In this document: piece after piece, positions 45,917 through 57,342 of the stretch
Layout: each line of letters opens with the position of its first letter
How positions within the stretch are numbered: position 1 is the first letter of the stretch
Assembly (NCBI RefSeq): GCF_048773025.1
Contig: NC_133559.1
Location: 11,562,501-11,626,500 of the forward strand
Reading direction: 5' to 3'
Length of the DNA stretch: 64,000 nucleotides
From: Camelus bactrianus
Taxonomy: Eukaryota > Chordata > Mammalia > Artiodactyla > Camelidae
The notes under the pieces: generated by a model
Told to the model about the DNA's origin: nothing
Databases searched by the model: none
The model's input: only the letters and a program-made list of their open reading frames with translations
Program-made: the position numbers and the translations under genes

Positions 45917-46109
45917 AGAAGCAAGACATGATTGGCTGGGAGGTTGGGAATTTCCTATTTCCTTATCAAGCTGGCAGGTTCTGTTTTCTAGGGTAAGGTG
46001 AATTAGCTAAAGCTGAGTTGGAGGACTGTGACTGGTGGATGTTAGCTTCCTTGACAGGTATTTCCCATAAGTGCAGACTGACTGAGGTTTAGTATTTTTG
46101 TTTTGTTTT

Positions 46110-46239
46110 ATTTTTTGCTGGAGGAGGTAATTCAGTTTACTTATTTACTTATTTATTTTAATGGAGGTACTGGGGATTGAACCCAGGACCTCATGCATGC
46201 TAGGCACTCACTCTACCCCTGAGCTATATTCCCTCCTCC
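46110..46239 (-). mobile_element. Camelid tRNA-derived SINE (Vic-1 type)
   Basis: The reverse complement shows GGAGGGAATATAGCTCAGGG, GCATGCATGAGGTCCTGGGT, CAATCCCCAGTACCTCC and a TAAAATAAATAAG-rich end. Flanks TGAGGTTTAGTATTTTTG (46083-46100) and TGAAGTTTAGGTTTTTG (46240-46256) form a slightly decayed duplication. Confidence 0.92.
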
Positions 46240-46259
46240 ATGAAGTTTAGGTTTTTGAT

Positions 46260-46593
46260 GTGGGCCAGGCCACTGGGGCAGTCTCCATTGTGTGGGTCCC
46301 AGCATATGAATTATCAGAAATTAGGGGAAGAAATGTGTGCTAAAATGTGTGAAAAGGAGAAAGTATCTGCTCTGTGTGGTAAGGCCCACGTGGGAGATGA
46401 GCAGGCCCCCCGGCTGACAGCCCCGCTGAGCTTACAGCCAGCAGCCACACCAGCTGCGAGCCACGAGAGCAAGGCCATCTCGGACATTCCATCATTCTCA
46501 GCACCTCAGCCAACACCACATGAAGCAGGAGAACCACCTAGCCAGTCCACAGAATAGTGAGAAATAAAAAGTACTGTTTTAAGCTGAGACAGG

Positions 46594-46600
<7 letters not shown>
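46260..46600 (+). mobile_element. LTR/MaLR-like 3' fragment
   Basis: Phrases like CCCCGGCTGACAGCC..AGCC and the end ATAGTGAGAAATAAAAAGTA..TGTTTTAAGCTG resemble the 3' part of MaLR-type or similar LTR fossils. A 105-residue open frame here (46240-46557) is not supported as a gene. Confidence 0.4.
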
Positions 46601-46625
<25 letters not shown>

Positions 46626-46628
46626 AAG
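46588..46628 (+). repeat. (GA)n simple repeat
   Basis: A run of GA units with single interruptions follows the LTR-like fragment. Confidence 0.85.
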
Positions 46629-46707
46629 GGAGAGAGGAAATACCTGGGGAAAAAAAAGGCTTCATATATAAGATGGCCAATATAAGAGATAATAAGCCTT
46701 TATTGAC

Positions 46708-47180
46708 TGAAACAAACGCTCAGCCTAAACGTTGAGAGTTATGTTTTATTTGGCAGGAGGACTCGAGCCGGGATGACAGCCTCTCAGATGGCTCTGAGGG
46801 GCTGCTCCAAAGAGGTAGGGGAGGAGCTAGGATATAGAGGAGCTTTACAACAAAGAGCAGGTAGTTGGAACAATAAAAGATTACTTGTTATCTAAAGAAA
46901 ACCAGGCATCTCAAGTTAAAGAATTTAGTGCTTCTCTAGGTATGGGAGGAAGCAAACATTTGGGCTCATTGAATTCATTCCTTTGACAAGCACCTAGTTA
47001 TCTAGGGCCAGTATCTTGTCCTTTCTTATTCTGAGTCCCCTCAGAGTGCACCACTGTGAGTGGCTGCAGAGGCTGGGCTGCAGGCTTGTCTTCACTGGGG
47101 GGAGGCAGGGCAGTGGCTGATGACTTGATGGCTTCACATTCTTTGTTTACTGATGTGGTTTGCAGTATTTTTTGTTCACA
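46708..47180 (-). mobile_element. Solo ERV LTR-like repeat, family C copy 2
   Basis: The plus strand runs TGAAACAAACGCTC...TTTGTTCACA. On the minus strand this is TGTGAAC...TTTCA with TATATCC in the middle and AATAAA near the end, LTR order. It is closely similar to 59640-60105, so the family is not very old. No clear flanking duplication. Confidence 0.65.
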
Positions 47181-47331
47181 CCTTCAAGAACAAAACTAAG
47201 CAGGAGGGGACCAAGAGAACAGCCTGAGACTGATTTGAGAGGGAACATGATGTGTAAGTAGAAGGAAGTCTCCTAGCTCTGAGGAACTTGGAGGAGGGCC
47301 CAGCTGGCCTCTATGGGGAGCCGTGCAGATG

Positions 47332-48434
47332 TAGGGGAGAAAAAATAATTTCCCTCTACCCTTCTAGTTTCTTGGCTGAGACCCTTGTCATAAAAAGATT
47401 AACAGAAGAAAAACAAACAGAAGTTTAATAACAGTATCTCCTGTATGTGTGTGAGATACCCAGGAAAACTGAATAAACCCCCTGGAAATGGTCCCTTCTG
47501 TCACCATCTCCATCTGTGGTGATGTGAACGAAAATACTACAATGTGAATGAAAAAAAATATATATATACATATATATATATATACTGGACTAAAAAGGAC
47601 GTAGGGGTCTGAGGCTTTAAGGGCAAGTAAGATAATTCACAGGAAGATCAATAGAGTTAATGTTTGGTAAACAAATGTTTGCTGGGCCATCCAAAGATAA
47701 TGGTCACAGAGAGAACTTTGATCAGACAGGCTCTGCTACATTCCTCCCTGTCTACCGCTACTACTGTTACCCTGAGGAGGGGTAAAAGGCCTCGGTTCTT
47801 CATCTTATCAGAGAGAAAAGCATTCAAAGTGAAAGCATTGTGTAAACAGAGAGTTTCATTAGTAGAGCACAAGTTAGTAGAGTCCACCTTCAAGAACTGA
47901 AGGTGGGCCAACCCAGGAGAGGAAATTGGCAGCTCCTCCTTGGTTTCTCCTGTCTTACATCCTGGCTTAGGGGCATTCTCATAACGGATTGATGGCTAAG
48001 GTCCTTTGAGTGCTTAGGCACACCCATCTCCTTTGTGCGTGCTCTTACCCGTGATGCACACAGAAAAGCCCACGGGAGGGGGCCCAAACCGCAACGCTAA
48101 TTACATTATAAGGAGCATTGAGTTATGTTGAGTTGGGTCCTTCTCTCTACTGTGCAGCTGCAGTGTTCATTCTGACAGGCCTTTTTTGTTACTGGCTCTC
48201 ATTTAGAAAAAGCAAAACTCTTTGAAGCCCCTTATCCTGAGAGCAGGTGTACTATTATCTTCTGGATTGTTCCCTCCCTTTTCCTCTCCCCTTACCCAGT
48301 GCTCGTTTCTATCTAACTGCCTAACACTAATACTTTATATAGTTATCTCTGGTGATAGCTTCTTCCCTAACAGGACTTCTATCTTAAAATCTTTTAGGCA
48401 TTAAGGAAGAAGTCCAAAGATTCTTCCTGAGATG
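47332..48434 (+). mobile_element. LTR-like ERV fossil, family G copy 1
   Basis: It begins TGTAGGGGAGAAAAAATAAT and shares TCACAGGAAGAT.AATAG.GTTAATGTTTGG and TCTTTTAGGCA.T.A.GG..GAAG with 50238-50660. Orientation is by similarity to that copy, and family identity is not fixed. An AT microsatellite (47557-47586) lies inside. A 250-400 bp middle part (47750-48200) has no parallel in copy 2, so another insertion may be present. Confidence 0.45.
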
Positions 48435-49262
48435 CTGAAGTTTGAAGCAGAGAAAAGGTTTATTCACAAGACTGCCGAATAAACAACAAATTTCATCTGT
48501 ATAGCACAGGGAACTATATACAATATCTTGTAGTAACCTGTAATGAAAAAGAATATAAAAATGAATGTATGTGTATGTATGACTGAACTATTATGCTGCA
48601 CACTAGAAATTGACACAACATTGTAAACTGACTGTACTTCAATTTTAAAAAAGTTTAAAAAAAAGAAAAACAAGATTGCTGAGCAAGGAGATGGGAGAAC
48701 AAACCTCAAACCACCTCAAAGGCAAGGGGCTCAGGGTGTTTGTGGGATAAGGAAGCAGGGTGGTCTGAGGTGTGGGGAGCATGGGGAAAGGTGATTGGAA
48801 ATAAGAAAAGGTGAGATAATCATTGTTCTGCACAAGCACAACTAAGCTATAGGCTTCTTCATGAAACTCATTCAGAAGATGGCTGTGTTAGGATGTTCTC
48901 AGGGTGGAGTTTTGGACCCTCTGACATCAAAAGGTCACCAAAAAGACACTCACGTATGCCCAGTTGGAGGGTCATGGTCATAACCAGTCTCAACTGGCTC
49001 AAGCTCCAACTAAACACAACTGACTCCAAGTTCCTGAAAAAACATCTTGGGCAAACATCACGCTGTTTTGGCTACATGACTCTTGGAAGGCATAAAAAAA
49101 CAAACAAACAAACAACTAAAGCGAGCTTGATTAGTAAAGGCAGGTTACAAGTTTAGTGAATCTATCTGATGTTTACCCTGGTTACATTTTAAGCTCAAAG
49201 TAATCTATGTACCAGACAGGCACACCTTGGGATGGCCTGTTCTTAGCCCCATGACCGTGATG
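48435..49262 (-). mobile_element. Possible ERV LTR fossil, split by an L1 tail
   Basis: AGCAGAGAAAAGGTTTATTC (a reverse-complement polyadenylation-like section) leads into the L1 tail at about 48480-48669. Sequence resumes with AAGGAGATGGGAGAACAAAC and the GC-mixed text to about 49260. The layout is LTR-like on the minus strand; boundaries and family are uncertain. Confidence 0.4.
48480..48669 (+). mobile_element. L1 3' end insertion
   Basis: It is a cetartiodactyl L1 tail (CTGTATAGCACAGGGAACTA, GACACAACATTGTAAACTGA, TTCAATTTTAAAAAAG). Flanks ACAAGACTGCCGA (about 48466) and ACAAGATTGCTGA (about 48670) form a decayed 13-bp duplication. Confidence 0.8.
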
Positions 49263-50237
49263 GAAAAAATACCAAAATTTTAAATTAAGTGCCTTGCCAA
49301 GTCAGACTGGAGATGAAGGAAAAAGGAAAAATTATTAAGAGTGATTCTGTCTTTAGTCAAAATGTTGGTACTTTGTTCTCTGAGCTACACAGCTCTCTTT
49401 CCTTCAGCCTCAAACCAGGTGGTCTTTAGGCAAGAGTGTGAGTCCCCCATTATTCTAACTGGAAAAAAACAAAAAACAACAACAAAAAAACACTAATTTA
49501 CAGTATTTCCTAAACTGAGATCAAAGCCTCTCTGGGTGGGGGCTCAGGTATTTGACTGGCTCCACTGGAGAAAATGTGTCATTGAGATTCCACTAGCATT
49601 TTGCATCTGCCTGAGCCTCCCAACAACAGGTGAGTCTTCTAAGACTCCCCTGTCGCCCCACACATCCCCACCCCACAATCCTGTGGCTTTCATGTAAAGT
49701 AAACTTGCCCCATAGGTCTTCATGTGACTACTATGAGGCAAGCCAGTCTGGGGTACATATGTCCAGTTTACAGATGTTGACACTGAGGCGAAGAGAAAGT
49801 AGGAGACTTGCAACCAAAGCTAGCACAAAAGCAGTGTTCCTTCCACCACGCATTATCCACTGCAGACGATGAGGAAGATGGAGCCAAAGCCTGAGAGGGG
49901 CGGATCCCCCTCTTTCCAGCTGTAGAGGTAGGAAAGAACATAGCTCTGGAGACAGTCAGGCCTGGGGTTGAAAGCCCTAACTAGCAGAGTGACCCTCACC
50001 AAAGACTTGGGTTCCATGAGCCTTTATTTTCTTATCTCTAACACCCTTATAGGGCTTGCAATGTGAGGATTATATGAAACAAGTGTGAGTGCTTGTCCTG
50101 TAGTAGGAGATTCAAATATGGTACCTGATGCTGAGGGATGAAGACAGTACATTGCAAATGGTCAGCTTCCCAAAAGTCAACTCAGGATAAGATACAGAAG
50201 CAAATGGAGACTCAGCCCTTAAAAGAAAGGTGTCTAG
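49263..50237. other. Intergenic stretch with MIR pieces
   Basis: MIR text is readable at about 49740-49860 (TTTACAGATGTTGACACTGA) and about 49930-50115 (TCTGGAGACAGTCAGGCCTG, GTGAGTGCTTGTCCTGTAGT). Nothing else nameable and no gene. Confidence 0.5.
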
Positions 50238-50660
50238 TGTAGAGGAGAAAAAATGTTCCCTTTTCCCTTCTAGGTTCTTTGGCCAGTATAATGATTAGAT
50301 CAACAGAAGACAGAGTAACAGGAGAAAAATTTAATTTTATACTATACATACAGGAGATCCATAAGAATATGAGACTCAAAAGCAATCAGGCAAGTAGACT
50401 TATATACCATCCTAAGCTAAAGAAAGAGATGTGGGTCTGGGACTTCAAATGGGTCGAAGGCAATTCACAGAAAGATGAGCAAATGTTTAGTTACCAGATG
50501 TTTGCCTTGCCATGCAGATAACTCTCTCAGATGAAAAAGTTCTCTAGTAATAGCTCTCTTTCTCGCCCATGCCCCATTTCTAAATTCTTTTAGGCAGTTT
50601 AGGGGGAGATAAAAAGCATTTCCTGAGTCAGTTGGGTCTTGGTTGCCTTGAGCTCAAAAT
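50238..50660 (+). mobile_element. LTR-like ERV fossil, family G copy 2
   Basis: It begins TGTAGAGGAGAAAAAATG and shares GTTCTTTGGCCAG, AATTCACAG.AAGATGA.CAA and TTCTTTTAGGCAGTTTAGGG with 47332 onward. The following 50661-51060 may be a second LTR-like piece on the minus strand (AATAATAAAG..; GATTGGCTGGAGCC). Confidence 0.45.
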
Positions 50661-51350
50661 AATCCACCTGCCAGAGTAGCACACTTGGTCCCCTTCACTG
50701 GTGAGAAATAATAAAGAAAACTGTTTAGGTGATACAAATCTTAATATTTCATGAAGTGTACAGTCTCCATTTGAAGAACTGCAAAATGGGCAGGAGACAG
50801 GAAGCTTTTTATAAGGTAAAGAATAAAGAACAAGGAAGGGGAAATTAGAAAATATCTGATTGGCTGGAGCCACATAGTCAGCCTTGTTTGGGGTGAGAAG
50901 ACCCAGAGCTGGCTTGGTGTTTGGGGGAGTGGCTGACCGGGTACACTGCATTTCCGATCAGGCAGAGCATTTGCAGAGACATCAGTTACCTGAGTTTCAA
51001 CTTGCTGACCTGACACCCTGGGCAGAAGTAGCTCCACCTTTGACCTAAAAATTTATTTCAACACTGGCTTCCAGCAAAGAGAGGCAGGAAGAGATGGGGA
51101 AGATGGGAATTCATCTCCCCTCCTGCCAAGTGTCAAAAGAAATTAAAAACAATGTTTCTTGAGCAAGATGGGACTGACAATCATCCTGTTTGAAAAAGGA
51201 CTGTGAAGTTTACATACAGAAACATGCATTATTTTGCCATGTGTGAGAGTGAAGTTCTGGACCGAGGAGTCTGATCACAGGGAAAGGTTAACTGAATACA
51301 GGTATTAGGAATTATGGATGATAAAGCTAGAAAATGTGATGATGTGGAAG

Positions 51351-52102
51351 TGTAGCCAAATATGCTACCCCAAATTATGCCTCTTGAGCATAAAGATTAT
51401 TTTGAGCTGATTATTTTTAAGAAATAGACACAGGAGAGGCTCTAAAAACTGAACAGAAGTTACCCTTTTATAAGGGACGTTCATATTTATAAAGGAAATC
51501 TCCACATCTAAGGGTGTCTCCTTCTCTGTACCAGAAAGAAAAGGAAGACTAAATCACAAGGAACTCTTAACAATGGAGAAGGCAGCGACTTAAGCTACAT
51601 AAACACTTAACCTTTTTGTGCTTCTTCTGATTACCTCCCATAACTGACTCCCCCACTAAAACATCTTTCTTAAAGAATATGAAAATGAATATATGTATGT
51701 TCATGTATGACTAAAGCATTGTGCTGTACAACAGAAATTGACACAACATTGTAAACTGACTACAGTTCAATAAATACGTATATACAAAACAAAGAAATTG
51801 AAACATCATAAATTGACTATACTTCAATCTTTTAAAAAAGCAAATTAAAAAAACGAAAAACAAACAAACAAACAAACAAAACCCATCTTTCTTGTGTCTT
51901 TAGATGAAGATGGTATTTAAGGTTGTGTTAGGCCGTTTGGGGGATTTTTACTCAATTTTCCTGGGCCTCTCCCATGTATATGTGAGGTAAACATGTTATT
52001 AAACTTATGTTTGTATTTCTCTTGTTGATCTTTGATTACAGGGGAGGGTTTCAGTCACAGAACCAAAGGTAGAGTTTGGAATGTTCTTTTGCCTCCCCTA
52101 CA
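51351..52102 (+). mobile_element. LTR-like ERV fossil containing an L1 tail
   Basis: It has TGTAGCCAAATATGC...CCTCCCCTACA ends, a TTTTATAAGGG section and a TTATTAAACTTATGTTTG section. A similar start (TGTCAGCCCCAAATATGCC) occurs at 63742. An L1 3' end (51672-51883) was inserted into it. Confidence 0.5.
51672..51883 (+). mobile_element. L1 3' end insertion
   Basis: It has AAATTGACACAACATTGTAA, CAGTTCAATAAATACG, a partial repeat of the tail, then (CAAA)n. It is flanked by an exact 10-bp duplication CATCTTTCTT (51662-51671 and 51884-51893). Confidence 0.85.
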
Positions 52103-52199
52103 GCATTACAAGTGAAAAAAGTAGAATGTGAATTTTAATATACTGCATGCCTATAACTGCATTTTTAAAATACTGCAAAAAAATTTTTTAGAAGTGTGG

Positions 52200-52600
52200 A
52201 TGAAAAAAATTAATCAACAGCTGATCTAAGAAAGCAATGGAAAATTTCATTCAAGCCCACTTGAGGATTATAACCCATAAGACAGGCTTTCAGAAAGCTC
52301 TGAGGACTGTTCAGCCTGTTTTAGAGGTCGAAGCACAGTTATATAAGTTTTTGAGACAAACAGGCATAGGTCAACTGACGGATTGCTGACAGTTTACACA
52401 AACCAGGTTTATGTGTACAAAGCAAGTAGTGTGCCGTGGGTCATAGTGACACTTTTAGAAGATTAAGAAGGAAGGTTATCTCCTATGGAGTTGTGACACT
52501 TTATGAGATTAAGAAGAAATGTTATCCCTTATGGAGATCTGGTTATTGCAGATACACAATACACACTAAAAGGGAAGGAGGAGGCCCAAATGGGCAAAGA
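52200..52600. mobile_element. LTR-like repeat (family unassigned)
   Basis: The text AAAATTTCATTCAAGCCCAC, GAAAGCTCTGAGGACTGTTC and AGCACAGTTATATAAG resembles an LTR-like repeat distantly parallel to family C in layout. An internal short duplication (two GTGACACTTT..AGATTAAGAAG units at about 52446 and 52493) is visible. Stretch 52600-53660 has nothing nameable except a possible MIR at about 53430-53580. Confidence 0.35.
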
Positions 52601-53659
52601 AAAATTTCACATTTAAAAAAATTTTTGTCATGTCATGAAATATGAATTTATTTCATCAGAAGGAAAAAAACATCAAAATATTAATACTGGGTTTTGGGGA
52701 GTGGGCAATAGGTGTTTTGGTTTTCTTGTATTCACTTTCTAAATGTTCTTTAATGCGAAAGCACATATTACAAAATGGAGTGGAAGAAACTTAAATAAAC
52801 ATTCAGTGAGGAAAAAAAGAGGTGTTGCCCACTGTTGGGGGCAAGGGAAAGTCTGAGACCTACATGTTAGGGGTGCGGAGGAGGAGGGTGGAAAGTGCCT
52901 CCCCGAGTGAGGACGGAGTAGGGGGAGGTGAAGAAGCCCCTCTACTGTGATCAGAGGAAAAGGTTAGAGAGGGTGGCTTGAGGTTGGAGGAGCTTCAGAG
53001 GGGGTGAAGACTGGGAGGGGGAGAATGATTAACTGTCAGCTTTCAGATACATCCGTTCCCCCACCCCCTCTCTCTTCAGAGCCAGTTCAGATGATAATAC
53101 AATTAGAGTTACTCTCCCCCCTAAACCTTCCCTCCCTCCACCAGTGATGAAATTGGGCCTAGGGATACCAGTAGATCTGGAGGGTGGACACTGAAGGTCT
53201 TTCCCAAAGCCAGATGCAGTAGGGGACTTCACCTTGGGTGCTCAGCCAGCAGCAAGCAAAGGAAACCACCAGCCAGTTAAAGTGGGAACTTAACTTTCAC
53301 ATCAAGGTCCAATACTTGCAGCCCCTAGAGCTGTGTGGTTTGGTGCTAGTGAGCTGTAAATCCCAGGTTCTCAAATATAGAAACCTTGGTAGGGGAGAAA
53401 AGATGTCTGTACTGTTTCAGGCCAGTATTCACTCATTCATGCCTGCCTTCATCATTTACTCATTCAGCAGGACGTAATGAGCCCCAGTTGTTGCCAGGCA
53501 CTGTGCTGAACACAGAATATAGCAGTGAGCCATAGCAGAGGTCTCTGCTCTCAGGGTGCTCACATTCTAATGAGAGAAGCTGTGATATTATGATATAATA
53601 AGAAATACATACTGATCTTTCTCCTACTTCTTTTACACACAGCTCCAAAAACCCTTGGA

Positions 53660-54115
53660 ATCTTCAAAATGATATGTCTTTTTGTATACTAATGAGATGG
53701 CTGGTGGCTGGAGGTTCCTGGATAGCCTCAGGATGTGGGTTGGTTGCCAGGGGAATCAATCATGTGATTAGAGGGTTGGTATTTCAGCCCCATCCCCTCC
53801 CCCAACCCCCCTACCTACCCATCCCCAATCTCCAGGGATGGAAGAGGGGCTGGAGACAGAGTTCTCTCAGCCATGCTCAATGATTTAATCAATTGTGCCT
53901 ACATAATAAAACCTCCATAGAAAATCCCCAACCAAAGGGGGTTCAGAGAGCTTCCAGATTGGTGAACACATGGAGGTGCTCGGAGAGTGGTGAGCCTGGA
54001 GAAGGAATGGAGGCTCCACATCCCTTCCTACATACTTTGCTCTGTCCATCTCTTCCATTTGTCTCTTCTGAGATGTATCGGTTTCTAGTAAACCAGTGAT
54101 AAAATGAAAATTCAC
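53660..54115 (+). mobile_element. LTR-like mammalian repeat (ERV fossil, as at 16555-17160)
   Basis: CCAATCTCCAGGGATGGAAG, ATCAATTGTGCCTACATAAT, AAAACCTCCATAGAAAATCC, AGCTTCCAGATTGGTGAACA and TTCCATTTGTC are a recognisable old placental LTR pattern. Ends are not fixed. Confidence 0.5.
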
Positions 54116-55509
54116 ATTTTAAGGCATGAGAAAAAAAATTAAAATAAAACGTTTTCTCTGCCCTTTGACCTCCTCCTTCCCCTCTGGTGTACGTTGTACA
54201 TCTGCATTATGTGTTAACCAGACCTCACCCCTAGTAGAATTACCTTACTCAACCATAAAGATCAATTTTTCTCCTTCTGGTGGCAGCCATGTAATTCCTT
54301 AGATAACATTCCTTTCTATATTTTTAGGCCTTAAATTTTTTTCATACATAACTCTCCATAAACAATGTTCATCACACAATTGGAGATAACCAAGCATCAT
54401 ACAAGGCAAGACACCGTGAGCAAGAACTTCCTAGTGGGGACAGCCTGTTACAGACTAGCCCAGGGTGGAGCATGGCCCCTTTCCTTCTTATTTCATCCCT
54501 AGGAGGGGGAGAGAACTCTGCCAGACATGTCCATTCATGTATTTGTAGACAAACTTTAAAGATGTTTTGGGTTCTATTTGGCTATAAAGCTAAGAATGCT
54601 TTTAATTGCAATCTGTCAAGAAGATGACCAGCAAGAAAGAAGAGCTCACCAATCATAAAATGATAATCTATAATATTGAATATTTATTGAGAATTGACTA
54701 TATGAGAGGCATCATTCTAAATATTTAACATATTGGTATATGTGCATATGTATACATGCATACACATATATGTGCATATACATATATACATACATATCTA
54801 TAAACTTATTTAATCCTCATAATAAATTTTACAGATAAGATAATGAGCCAAAGATTGTCTTGCCTTATTGGTTTGGTTTGGTTTTGATTTTAGTCTCACA
54901 AATAATACTGCTCTGGACTTTCATTCATTCTTTTAAAATAGATGCTGCTATTGCTCATCTTCTCTAGTTAGAAAATTCATTTATTCTTTGAACTAACATC
55001 TATTATGCACCTACAATGTGCTTGACATGCTTCTAGTTGCTGACAGTCAGGTGGGAGATTGAGGTATAAATGGACACTAAGGAATGAGATGGTAGATGAG
55101 ATATGGAAAGTGAGTACAGGATGTACCAGGGGCCAAGAATTGCTTCCCCTTTGCCAAGGTAGATACTCCATATGAGGCTGGCACAGCCCGGATGGAGCAG
55201 CTTCCAAAAGGAATGATCCTGGAGCTGAGGATTCTTCTTGGATCCTGGAGTTGGATTCTTCAGTCTGGGAAGAATGCAAACAACAAAAGGCCAGGAAGAG
55301 ATGAAGGTGAGGGCAAAGGAGAGCAGAGGTTAACAGCTGATGTCTACCCTTTAGAGATGGGTGGACAGCAAGGTGAGTGGTGGAGAGGTTGAAGGAGACC
55401 AGAGACCAGGGACTTAAGAGGAGATAGGGTGGGGATCAGGGCTCTCCAGGACCAGGACCACTCAAAGTTTTTGCTCTTGCTCTTCCACACCATCTGCACC
55501 CCAAACTAC
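54116..55509. other. Intergenic stretch, mostly unassigned
   Basis: It contains an alternating TATATGTGCATA tract at about 54736-54802 and a MIR/L2-like piece at about 54660-54850 and 54970-55100 (TGAACTAACATCTATTATGC). No gene. Frames of 66-100 residues around 54977-55392 lack any domain. Confidence 0.45.
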
Positions 55510-56329
55510 TGTGGAGGGAAAATCAAAATGGAGTTGGGGTTGCTAAGAGAGCTCTCCAAAATGGAGCCAGGAGGCCATTAAGGAAGTGTGACTCATGCAC
55601 ATCTTAGCCTTGATGGAATATCACCTACTGATCACCTTTTGTCCTAATGAAGTCATCTAGAACATCTGCCAGCAACTCAAGATGCTTATTGGACCCTTAC
55701 TCTAAAATAATTCATGATGACCTATCTACTTATTGGACCCCGACCCTAAAATGATTCCTTAAGGGCAGATATTTCCTGATCCCCATCAGAGTCAATCAAA
55801 ATTTTTGCCAGGCAATCTTGTTTTTTTTAGTCTTTTTTTTTTAATTCTTATTTTTTTATTGAAGTGTAGTCAGTTTACAATGTTAGTTTAGGTATGCAGC
55901 AAAGTGATTCAGTTATACATGTATATATATATACATGTATAGTTTTTCGGTTTCTTTTCCATTATGGCTCATTACAAGAAATTGAATATAGTTCCCTGTG
56001 CTATACAGCAGGTCCTTGTTATTTATCTATTTTATATATAGTAATGTGAATCTGTTAATCCCAAGCTCCTAAACCATCCCTTCCCCGCCCCCCTCCCCAC
56101 CCCTGTCCCCCCTGTTAACCAGTTTGTTTTCCACATCTATGAGTCTGTTCCACCCAGGCAACTTTTAACAACATTGTGGCTGTTTGTCTTTATAACCCCC
56201 TGACTCTTTCTCTTCCCTGGAACACTCTTTTGGGGTTACCCAAATCTGTGTCTCCTGAATTGCAATTCTTAAGGCCCCAAATAAACTCTTTTCTTATTTG
56301 CAGCCTCCTGCATTATTTTTTAGTTGACA
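55510..56329 (+). mobile_element. Solo ERV LTR, family E (class I-like), split by an L1 tail
   Basis: It runs TGTGGAGGG...AGTTGACA, with TTATAACCCC near 56189, an AATAAACTC section near 56278 and 4-bp flanks CTAC/CTAG. An L1 tail at about 55816-56153 accounts for about 340 bp; the LTR itself is about 480 bp. Fossil with no internal region. Confidence 0.7.
55816..56153 (-). mobile_element. L1 3' end insertion in LTR E
   Basis: The reverse complement shows the cetartiodactyl L1 3'UTR (CTGTATAGCACAGGGAAC..., AACATTGTAAACTGACTACA, TTCAATAAAAA). Flanks CCAGGCAA (55808-55815 and 56154-56161) are identical. Confidence 0.85.
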
Positions 56330-56744
56330 CTAGGCAAAACAAAAACTAAGTTATAAACAGGCTTAGAGCATCATGAAACAAAAATAAATAAAAGGATTCT
56401 TAATTTTAAAATGAGAAAGGTGGGGGGAAAGCCCATGTTCCTAAAGGTGGTTAATCACTAATCTGCATCCTGAAAATTGTGGTGAGAGAGAGATAGAATA
56501 AGAGAGAATTAGAGAGATAGAGAACAGCTCTGGGTATCATATATCTCCTCCTCCTGATTCTATAACCATGAGCAAGAAGCTTAGCATCTCTGAATTTCAG
56601 TTTCCTTATCTAGAAAACAGAGATAATAATTTCTACCTCATAGGTGTGTAGTGAAATTAAAGATTAAAGGTAATCACACACATAAAGGGTTTAGGAGAAC
56701 ATTTATTACATAATTAGCATTCAACAAAAGTTACCTAGTACTAA
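56330..56744. other. Short intergenic stretch with MIR
   Basis: A MIR piece lies at about 56565-56700 (AGCATCTCTGAATTTCAGTT, TCATAGGTGTGTAGTGAAAT). Nothing else is nameable. Confidence 0.55.
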
Positions 56745-57342
56745 CGTTGCGGAAAGACCAGCCCCTGTCCCTGATGAGCCAAACTGAAACTCAGAGACAG
56801 GGTCTTAGAGCTTAGAAGAAAAGAGACAGCTTTATGGCTTTGCTGGGCAAAGGGGAATCAGAGCAGGCTAGTGCCTTCAACACTGCAAACCCAAGTGTGA
56901 ACTGTGGTAGGGTGGTTATATAACCATAACTTAAGCAATAAAGCATCGGTAACAAACTATAGAATTATTTTCTTCTCGTAAGACTCAGAGGGCATCATGG
57001 TGTCTCCAGGCGACCAATTCTATAGAAGCTAATGGTTGTCATTCATTTGATCTCTTTATCTTGTAAGCACCCACAGCATGGTCTTCTTGGTAATTCAGGC
57101 TATTTTGTAAGGTTTCAGTTGCATGACCTTCTCCCTGGAGAACAACTCAGAAAGCAAGTATGATTATTGCTTTTGATTACTAGAATAAAGCAGAGACAGT
57201 AAAATTAATAGCTTCATTTTAACAATGGGCCTAGAGCTGAGAACAGCAACCAGTCAGTCAGGTTAGTTGGCGGATTTAAGAGCAAGCATAAGAATAAGCA
57301 AGCTGTTAGCCTAAGTGTGGCCATTTTATTCACTCTCCTTCA
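56745..57342 (-). mobile_element. Solo ERV LTR, family A copy 2
   Basis: It is 598 bp, inverted relative to copies at 5564 and 58817, and bounded by a perfect 4-bp duplication CTAA (56741-56744 and 57343-57346). Minus-strand sense runs TGAAGGAGAG...GGGTCTT, with AATAAAGC near the same place as the other copies. Fossil with no internal region. Confidence 0.8.

Noticed and set aside
45657-46239. tRNA-gene-like A and B boxes
   Set aside because: The units have A-rich tails, target duplications and many relatives; they are camelid SINEs, not tRNA genes.
46240-46557. 105-residue open frame, alanine/proline-rich C-terminus
   Set aside because: It begins at a SINE edge and lies in an LTR-like fragment; no domain and no splice context.
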